Positions 57,420 to 64,000 of a DNA stretch of 64,000 nt are shown here, one piece after another. Under the pieces are notes generated by a model. That model worked only from the letters and a program-made list of their open reading frames with translations, had not been told where the DNA came from and ran no database searches. Position numbers and translations under genes: made by a program. The DNA comes from an uncultured Collinsella sp. Lineage in GTDB: Bacteria > Actinomycetota > Coriobacteriia > Coriobacteriales > Coriobacteriaceae. Where the stretch lies: positions 1-64,000 of the forward strand of contig CAKUHP010000003.1 in the NCBI GenBank assembly GCA_934658705.1. The letters are read 5' to 3'. Within the stretch, counting starts at the first letter, position 1. Every line of letters begins with the position of its first letter.

Positions 57420-58249
57420 GCAAGCACTCCTCCCCTGCGCTCACCATGCGCGACGCGCTCTACGAGGCTCCCGGCCCCAAGATGCGCGCCAAGATTCGCA
57501 TCGGCACCGCCATCTCGCTCGTTGCCGTGGCGGCGCTCGTCGCCCTCGTGCTGCAGCGCTTTTATGTGACCGGTCAGCTTTCGGTCCACTATTGGTACTT
57601 CTTTACGCACCTCACCACCTGGAAGTTCTTGTTCGCCGGCTTTGAGGGCACCGTTAAGGTCGCGCTGACCGCCGGCGCCATCGCGCTCGTGCTGGGCCTG
57701 GGCCTCATGCTCGGCCGTACGAGCGATATCAAGCCGCTGCAGCTGGTCTGCCGCGTGCTCACCGATTTCTTCCGCGGCGTGCCGAGCCTGCTGTTTATCT
57801 ACTTCTTCTTTTTGGTGCTGCCTCAGTACAAGATCTCGCTGCCGTCGTTTTGGATGCTCACGCTGCCCGTCGCGCTCGCTGCTGCCGGCGTGCTGGCCGA
57901 GATCTTCCGCGCCGGCGTCAATGCCGTGCCGCGCGGCCAGGTCGAGGCTGCCCAGGCGCTCGGCCTCTCCAAGGCTAAAATCACCTTTAAAATCGTGCTG
58001 CCGCAGGCGATTCGTTTTATCATTCCCTCGTTGATTTCACAGCTCGTGGTCGTGGTCAAGGACACTACCGTCGCCTACGTGGTGAGCTACCCCGACCTGA
58101 TGCAAAATGCCCGCGTACTCATCACCAACTACGACGCGCTCGTGTCGGTCTACTTGGTAATCGCGGTCATCTACATCCTCATCAACGTTGCAATCAACAA
58201 GGCCGCCGTCTATGTCTCGCACAAGACCGGCGCAACTATCATCCGCTAA
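57416..58249 (+). CDS. Amino-acid ABC transporter permease 2
   Basis: This 277-aa HisM-type permease has a cytoplasmic lead (about 1-35) and five or six membrane segments. Its EAA loop is V-E-A-A-Q-A-L-G-L-S-K-A-K-I-T-F-K-I-V-L-P-Q-A. The longer N-terminus and F-E-G-T-V-K-V-A match GluD-like partners of permease 1. The two probably form the membrane heterodimer. The start overlaps the stop of permease 1 by 4 bp. Confidence 0.9.
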   Translation: MSKHSSPALTMRDALYEAPGPKMRAKIRIGTAISLVAVAALVALVLQRFYVTGQLSVHYWYFFTHLTTWKFLFAGFEGTVKVALTAGAIALVLGLGLMLGRTSDIKPLQLVCRVLTDFFRGVPSLLFIYFFFLVLPQYKISLPSFWMLTLPVALAAAGVLAEIFRAGVNAVPRGQVEAAQALGLSKAKITFKIVLPQAIRFIIPSLISQLVVVVKDTTVAYVVSYPDLMQNARVLITNYDALVSVYLVIAVIYILINVAINKAAVYVSHKTGATIIR

Positions 58250-58285
58250 CGATTTACGATTTCTAGGAATAAGGAGCCGAGCACC

Positions 58286-59050
<765 letters not shown>

Positions 59051-59138
59051 TCTAATTACCGCGCGGAGCGCATCCATCAGTAGCATTTGCGCCACGTCGC
59101 CCGCTCGCCATGTCCATCCGGATTCGAAAGTTACACCT

Positions 59139-59948
59139 ATGATCGGAACTCGCACTTCATCGTCCTACACCCCGCATGTCGACGTCGCCCCCACCGACCG
59201 CCCGCTTATCCTCGTCGCGCCGCGTTGGGAAGATGCTAAGCCGTTTTTGAGCGAGACGCTCTCCCCCAACGAGGAGATCGCCAGCGTCTTTGTCGATGCC
59301 ATCCTTGCCGCCGGCGGTCTGCCGCTGCAGATGTCCATCACCGAGGACATCGAGGTCATCCGCCATTACGTGAACATCGCCGACGGCATCGCCATCCCCG
59401 GCGGCCCCGACGTCAACCCCAAGCGTTGGGGCGATGAACGTCCCTACGACCCCACCCTTTGCTGCGAGATCCGCGATCGCTTTGAGTTCAAGCTGGTCAA
59501 CGAGGTGCTTCGCGCCAAGAAGCCGCTCTTTACCACCTGCCGTGGCACGCAGCTGCTAAACGTCGCCACCGGCGGTACCCTGTGCATGGATGTGCCGAGC
59601 CTGGGGGCGCGCGAGGGCCGCACGCAGTGGCGCCACACCCACGTGCTCAACGACCCCGTGCACCCCGTCGAAGTCGTGCCGGGTTCGCTCCTGGAGCGTG
59701 CACTCGGCGGTCACAGGCTCATCCAGACCAACTCGGCGCACCACTGCTGCGTCGACCGCCTTGGCAAGCACACGCGTCTGGTCGCACAGGCGACCGACGG
59801 CGTGCCCGAGTGCATCGAAGTCGAGGGCCAGCCCTTCTGCCTGGGCGTGCAATGGCACCCCGAGTACACCTGGCAGACGCTCGAGACCGACTTTAACCTG
59901 TGGAAGTCGTTTGTCGAGGCAGCGGCAAAGGTTAAGCAGGCTCGCTAA
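59139..59948 (+). CDS. Gamma-glutamyl-GABA hydrolase family (peptidase C26) protein
   Basis: This 269-aa class I glutamine-amidotransferase-like hydrolase has nucleophile Cys134 in P-L-F-T-T-C-R-G-T-Q-L-L-N-V and the His-Glu pair in G-V-Q-W-H-P-E-Y. A-I-P-G-G-P-D-V-N-P precedes it, as in PuuD-type enzymes. It probably cleaves gamma-glutamyl amides, releasing glutamate. It lies 88 bp downstream of the glutamate-type ABC operon, a fitting neighbour, and may be read through from it. The ribosome site is weak. A good terminator follows. Confidence 0.85.
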   Translation: MIGTRTSSSYTPHVDVAPTDRPLILVAPRWEDAKPFLSETLSPNEEIASVFVDAILAAGGLPLQMSITEDIEVIRHYVNIADGIAIPGGPDVNPKRWGDERPYDPTLCCEIRDRFEFKLVNEVLRAKKPLFTTCRGTQLLNVATGGTLCMDVPSLGAREGRTQWRHTHVLNDPVHPVEVVPGSLLERALGGHRLIQTNSAHHCCVDRLGKHTRLVAQATDGVPECIEVEGQPFCLGVQWHPEYTWQTLETDFNLWKSFVEAAAKVKQAR

Positions 59949-59972
59949 ACTCGCAGACAGTACAACAGATAA

Positions 59973-60013
59973 GGGCGCCCCGCCGGCCACATGGTCCGAC
60001 GGGGCGCCCTTTT
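59973..60013 (+). terminator. Terminator of the C26 peptidase gene
   Basis: GGGCGCCCCG pairs with CGGGGCGCCC, followed by TTTTATG; it starts 25 bp past the stop. Confidence 0.85.
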
Positions 60014-60058
60014 ATGTCTACATCAACGGACTCTGGGCGGCACAAGGCCTGCAAGCCC

Positions 60059-60415
60059 TTACTCAGCCGCCTCACGCAGCGCCGACATCGTGGCCGCATA
60101 CTGCTGTCGCAGCGCGTGCATCCCATCGCGAGCACCGTCAACCGTATCGGCATTGCGCAACGCCTCGGTCACCACGACCGCCGGCTCGTACAGGTTGTCG
60201 AATCCCAGGTTCTGGCTCACGCCCTTCAGCGTGTGCACAGCCATAAACGCACCCTCGGCGTCTCCTGCCGCCATAGCGGCCTCGAACTTGTCCATGCTCT
60301 CGTCATCCAAGAACTTGAAGGCAAAGCGGGCGAGCATCTCCTCGCCCATCAGCCGAACGGATGCGCCATCGTAATCGGCGCCGATCTTCTCATACGCTTC
60401 ACGCATGGAAATCAT
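60059..60415 (-). CDS. Hpt (histidine phosphotransfer) domain protein
   Basis: This 118-aa single-domain Hpt protein has the phospho-accepting histidine at His61 in M-A-V-H-T-L-K-G-V-S-Q-N-L-G-F, the classic H-x-L-K-G-x-(S/A)-x-x-(L/I)-G motif. Helices on both sides fit the four-helix Hpt bundle. It lies 23 nt downstream of the GGDEF-REC-HD-GYP gene in one operon, so its REC domain is the likely phosphotransfer partner. The start at 60415 has AAGGAG nine bases upstream. No sensor kinase is encoded in the window. Confidence 0.9.
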   Translation of the reverse strand: MISMREAYEKIGADYDGASVRLMGEEMLARFAFKFLDDESMDKFEAAMAAGDAEGAFMAVHTLKGVSQNLGFDNLYEPAVVVTEALRNADTVDGARDGMHALRQQYAATMSALREAAE

Positions 60416-60438
60416 GGACGAAAACTCCTTTGGTCAAA

Positions 60439-62319
60439 CTAAATCGTGGGAAACGCGACGACGTCGGCGGGGCGCGCCAGCGTTTCGGCAATACGGTCTT
60501 GCACCTCGAGCAGGCAGTCGAGCAGCAGCGGGTTAAACTGACCGCATTTGCCATCCAAAATCATCTGGATTGCCTCCTGGTGCGGGATGGCATCCTTGTA
60601 CACGCGCACGCTCGTGAGCGCATCGTATACGTCGGCCACCGAGACAACCTGCGCGGCAATGGGGATATCGTCGCCCTTGAGGCCATCGGGGTAGCCCTTG
60701 CCGTCCCAGCGCTCGTGGTGCCAGCGCGCGATCTGGTATGCGTACTCCAACAAGGGATTGCCGGCATGCTGACGGCCCAGCTCAAGCAGCATATCGGCGC
60801 CGAGGGTGGTATGCGTCTTCATGATCTCGAATTCCTCGGTCGTCAAGCGTCCGGGCTTGTTGAGAATCGCATCGTCAATCGACATCTTGCCGATATCATG
60901 CAGCGCCGAGGCCATGGCGATCGTAGAGCGCTGTTCGTTGTCGAGTGGGAACTTGTCGCTGCGCGACACTAGGCAACCCAGCAGCAGCTCGGTCAGCTTT
61001 TCGATATGCGTGACGTGCAGGCCACTCTCGCCGTTGCGGAGCTCCATGACGCCGGCCATGATATCGATGAGCATGCGGCTGTTCTTAACGCGCTCGTTGT
61101 ACTGCTGAGACAACAGGTTTGTCAGGCGACGCTGCTTGGCGTACAGGCGAATGGTGTTGCTTACACGGCGGCGCACGACGCGCGCGTCGAACGGGCGGTT
61201 GATGTAGTCCGAGGCGCCCAGCTCGTAGGCGCGCAGCACCACGTCATCGGAATCTTCGCTCGAAATCATGATGACCGGCAGGCCATCGATGGCCGTATGG
61301 CGCGGAAGCTCGGCCAACAACTCAAAGCCGTTCATGCCCGGCATGACGATATCGAGCAGCACGAGCGATAGTTCATCGCCATAGCGGTCGGCCATATCGA
61401 GTGCCGTGCGACCATTGTCCGCCTCCAGGATGCGGTACTCGTCCTTAAGCATCTCGTTGAGGATGGCACGGTTCATCTCGGAGTCATCGACGATAAGTAC
61501 CGAGGGTTTTTTGCTTTGGAAGGTCTCGATCGAATCGCTATCCGTCACGACCGTGCCGGGCTTTACCTTGGCGTGGCTCAAAAGCTGGACCGCGCGGCTT
61601 ACGCCCTCATCAATCGCCTCGCCATTAATGCGAACGCCGCCTACGCATGCCGACAGGCTGACGTGCTCATGGCCCGGGACAATCGTGGCATGAACGGCGT
61701 CGGATACATGGCGCAGGCGACGGGCGAAGTCATCGGAGGGGATATTGGGCATAACAGCCACGAACTTGTCGCAGCCATAGCGCACGAGCTCGTCGGTCGA
61801 GCGAATACCGCCGCGAATAGCTGCCGCTACGGCACCGAGCGCGAGGTCACCGGCATGGCGACCGCATGTGTCGTTGAAGACCTTAAAGTCATCGAGGTCG
61901 ATCATCGCCACGCCGGCGTTCATGCGGGCGCTACGAAGCTTTTCCTCGTAATAGCGGCGATTACGAACGCTCGTCAGCACATCGGTGTAGACGAGATCCT
62001 CTTCTGCGGCCTCCTGCTCGCTAGTCGGACGCACCATCAGCAAAACGTGAGGCTCGCCCTCGACCGTCATGGGACGTACGCGAGCACGGTACTCGACGCC
62101 ATCGTTCAGCAGCTGCTCCGACAGTTCATCAGAACCTGCCATGGCCTCAAGACTCGACTGGCGCAGGCAAGGACACCGATCACCGGCAAGCAGGCAGCTG
62201 CGTTCGCTCTTGACCTGATCGGCCGACAGCAGACGCACCACGGGGTAGATCTTCGCGGCGCGGGCCACCTCGGCGGCAGCCTCTTCGTCGGTTAGATTGG
62301 CCTCGTGATTATTGAGCAT
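60439..62319 (-). CDS. Degenerate-GGDEF / REC / HD-GYP signalling protein
   Basis: This 626-aa cytoplasmic protein has an N-terminal Cys-containing region (about 1-105). A GGDEF-like domain (about 108-262) has its signature replaced by G-C-D-K-F (182-186), so it is probably inactive as a cyclase. A REC domain follows (about 272-390, acceptor Asp323 in L-L-D-I-V-M-P), then an HD-GYP domain (about 410-605) with H474-D475 and H-H-E-R-W-D-G-K-G-Y-P (534-544). The HD-GYP likely hydrolyses cyclic di-nucleotides under REC control; the dead GGDEF may bind GTP. AAAGGGG lies upstream of the start. Confidence 0.88.
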   Translation of the reverse strand: MLNNHEANLTDEEAAAEVARAAKIYPVVRLLSADQVKSERSCLLAGDRCPCLRQSSLEAMAGSDELSEQLLNDGVEYRARVRPMTVEGEPHVLLMVRPTSEQEAAEEDLVYTDVLTSVRNRRYYEEKLRSARMNAGVAMIDLDDFKVFNDTCGRHAGDLALGAVAAAIRGGIRSTDELVRYGCDKFVAVMPNIPSDDFARRLRHVSDAVHATIVPGHEHVSLSACVGGVRINGEAIDEGVSRAVQLLSHAKVKPGTVVTDSDSIETFQSKKPSVLIVDDSEMNRAILNEMLKDEYRILEADNGRTALDMADRYGDELSLVLLDIVMPGMNGFELLAELPRHTAIDGLPVIMISSEDSDDVVLRAYELGASDYINRPFDARVVRRRVSNTIRLYAKQRRLTNLLSQQYNERVKNSRMLIDIMAGVMELRNGESGLHVTHIEKLTELLLGCLVSRSDKFPLDNEQRSTIAMASALHDIGKMSIDDAILNKPGRLTTEEFEIMKTHTTLGADMLLELGRQHAGNPLLEYAYQIARWHHERWDGKGYPDGLKGDDIPIAAQVVSVADVYDALTSVRVYKDAIPHQEAIQMILDGKCGQFNPLLLDCLLEVQDRIAETLARPADVVAFPTI

Positions 62320-62519
62320 ATGGGGCCCTTTCGGTCGTTGCTCTTGCTGGCAATAGGTATTAAACGGTACAAGGTTAACATCTCGTTGATGCAGGTAAGC
62401 ACGTGAATGCCGTTACATTTTCATGACTTGGCGGACGGTGTGTTTGGAGCTGTGGGCGCGAGGTTTTGGGGGTATTTGTTAACACCACCGAAACGCTTGC
62501 GAGTGGGTTGGCGCGACTG

Positions 62520-63317
62520 CTACGACCCCAGGATTCCGCGGACGGCCTGGGCCGCCGGCGCCGGGCGATCGCGCAGGCCGTTATGCGCTCCAGGAATCGT
62601 CACGAGCGGGCAGTTCAGGAGCTCTGCAGCCGCTCGCGTGCCCGCCTCGCGGGTCGTGCTAATCGAAAGCTCGCCCAAGAGCACGGCCGCCATGGCCTTT
62701 GATGCGCAAACGCGGTCCCAATCGGGAACGTAAGTCATGTTGATCCCGTATTCGTTTGCCATGAAGCTACGCCCGTTGCGCAGGGCGTGCTTGGCTTCCG
62801 CCTCGGTTGTCCTGGGGGCTTCGGGGTCTTGGTCACCGATGGCGCCCAAGAAGACCCTCAACGCCCTCGAGACCTTCCCCGCCTCAATCATCTCGAGCAA
62901 AACCGGGGCCGCACCCAGACCGACGCCCTCACCTGTCACGGCGGGCTCGTGCAAAATCGCGCGCGAGACGACGGCAGGGTTTGCACGGAGAAGCTCCATG
63001 GCCACCAGCGTACCGGCGCTATGCGCGAGCACGTTTGCCGGAGCGCCGGCGTACTCGATGACCGCTTGCAGGTCGGCGGCCTGGGTTGCGAGGTCATAGC
63101 GGCCGTCCGCCGCATCGCCGCTCTCGCCGCAGCCGCGGCGGTCGTAGGTAATTACGCGGTAGTCGCGGCTGAGCTCGCGAGCGATGGCGTCAAAAAACAC
63201 GCCATCGACGCAGGCGCCGTGCACGCATATCAAGGCAGGGGCATCGGACGATACGTCCGGGCCGGCATACTCACGACAGGCAATCGCGGTGCCCGCATTC
63301 TCAACCGTAAATTCCAT
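62520..63317 (-). CDS. Alpha/beta-fold hydrolase
   Basis: This 265-aa alpha/beta hydrolase has an oxyanion-region C-V-H-G-A-C (about 31-36) and the nucleophile elbow A-H-S100-A-G-T (G-x-S-x-G variant with Ala at the first glycine). The strand pattern Y-D-R-R-G-C-G-E-S-G and a C-terminal I-P-G-A-H-N (catalytic His) complete the triad region. The substrate is unknown. The ribosome site is modest (GGGGAC). It is monocistronic, between the HD-GYP and radical SAM genes. Confidence 0.85.
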   Translation of the reverse strand: MEFTVENAGTAIACREYAGPDVSSDAPALICVHGACVDGVFFDAIARELSRDYRVITYDRRGCGESGDAADGRYDLATQAADLQAVIEYAGAPANVLAHSAGTLVAMELLRANPAVVSRAILHEPAVTGEGVGLGAAPVLLEMIEAGKVSRALRVFLGAIGDQDPEAPRTTEAEAKHALRNGRSFMANEYGINMTYVPDWDRVCASKAMAAVLLGELSISTTREAGTRAAAELLNCPLVTIPGAHNGLRDRPAPAAQAVRGILGS

Positions 63318-63542
63318 GTTGTGTCCCCATCATCAATGCTCATCCAGGCGCACGCCAGCGGCTCCGGACGGGCCCTCATCGTCTTGTGCTTTGTTAACAG
63401 ATTAACTGTACCCGACTCGAAACCTTTCATGCCGCGCCATCGAGGACGGAGTGAAAAATCGAGACCCGTAAAGCACAAGCCCGAACCACGCATTGGCGGC
63501 GATGCTATGCTTAAAGCCAACTGTCTTGAGGAGCATATGCCT

Positions 63543-64000
63543 ATGTCTACGTTTTTGAATGCCAGCCCCATCTTTGGGCCCGTCCGCAGCCGTCGCCTTG
63601 GCCTGTCGCTGGGCGTCAACATGATGCCCGCGAGCGGTAAGATTTGCACGTTTGACTGCATCTATTGCGAGAACGGCTTTAACGGCGAGCGCCCGTGCCA
63701 TGAGCCGTATAACACGGCCGCCGTGGTGCACGACGCGCTCGAGGCCAAGCTGCGCGAGATGGCGGCCGAGGGCGAACTGCCCGATGTGATCACGTTCGCT
63801 GGCAACGGCGAACCCACCGCCGCACCGGAGTTTCCGCAGGCCATTGCCGGCGCCGTCGCGCTCCGCGACGAATTGGCACCGAACAGCAAGATCGCTGTGC
63901 TCTCCAACGGCACACGCGCCGATCGCCCCGAGGTGCACGATGCGCTCATGATGGTCGACGACAATATCCTTAAGCTCGACACCGTTGAACCGGCGTTTAT
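63543..64000 (+). CDS. Radical SAM protein, partial (runs off the window)
   Basis: The first 152 codons are visible. F-G-P-V-R-S-R-R-L-G-L-S-L-G-V-N is followed by the cluster motif C-T-F-D-C-I-Y-C (CxxxCxxC), then F-A-G-N-G-E-P-T and L-S-N-G-T. This is the COG0731-like radical SAM group (wyosine-type relatives) that begins F-G-P-V-x-S-R-R-L-G. Exact function is unknown. Two ATGs are possible (63537 and 63543); GAGGAG gives better spacing (nine bases) for 63543. The 3' end lies outside the window. Confidence 0.85.
   Translation, partial: MSTFLNASPIFGPVRSRRLGLSLGVNMMPASGKICTFDCIYCENGFNGERPCHEPYNTAAVVHDALEAKLREMAAEGELPDVITFAGNGEPTAAPEFPQAIAGAVALRDELAPNSKIAVLSNGTRADRPEVHDALMMVDDNILKLDTVEPAF

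Overview
The window is about 60% G+C, gene-dense DNA with strong Shine-Dalgarno sites and several GTG/TTG starts. Gene content points to a gut actinobacterium of the Coriobacteriia, most like Collinsella: an amaP/DUF2273/Asp23 cell-envelope operon, an LAQTG sortase-anchored surface protein, a Tat-type lipoprotein arylsulfotransferase, a giant acyl-CoA dehydratase-activase protein, OPT and glutamate-type ABC transporters and an HD-GYP regulator. The genus call is recognition, not a computed result.

Layout. 1-77 is the right end of an IS3-family (IS150-type) element. 0.1-4 kb holds membrane proteins (DUF2752, two zinc-ribbon membrane proteins, YitT). 4.2-5.7 kb is the amaP/DUF2273/Asp23 operon. 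5.9-12 kb carries housekeeping genes (YebC, a DUF6020-like membrane protein, lgt, NifU-like, dCMP deaminase, coaX). 12.3-22.9 kb carries an OPT transporter, a coiled-coil/CAP surface protein, DUF389, arylsulfotransferase, an AAC(3)-type acetyltransferase and a hydroxyacyl-CoA dehydrogenase. 23.3-28.8 kb is a TetR regulator plus a 1601-aa dehydratase/activase fusion.

29-37.5 kb is the accessory core. It holds four members of one uncharacterised family: two A-B two-module proteins, then a B-only and an A-only protein. A macro-domain gene lies among them and an AT-rich orphan lies beside them. 38-44.5 kb is a divergent repair-type locus: RtcB plus a RecA-fold protein lacking Walker A on one side, and a WYL regulator plus a helicase-nuclease on the other. 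44.5-44.9 kb holds a candidate SOS-controlled type I toxin/antisense-RNA pair that no long reading frame reveals.

45-64 kb is mostly ordinary: HAD phosphatase, tetR/MFS pair with operators, amtB-glnK, a CmpB-type membrane protein, HD protein, dxs, Fe-alcohol dehydrogenase, a four-gene glutamate-type ABC operon, a C26 peptidase, Hpt plus a degenerate GGDEF-REC-HD-GYP protein, an alpha/beta hydrolase and a radical SAM gene that runs off the end.

Two kinds of non-coding structure stand out. One is a family of at least a dozen short palindromes with a GGGACAG/GGGACGGGG core and changing but self-complementary arms, often touching stop codons. The other is an array of three hairpins with a TCTCAATCTGTAACA stem between dxs and the alcohol dehydrogenase gene.
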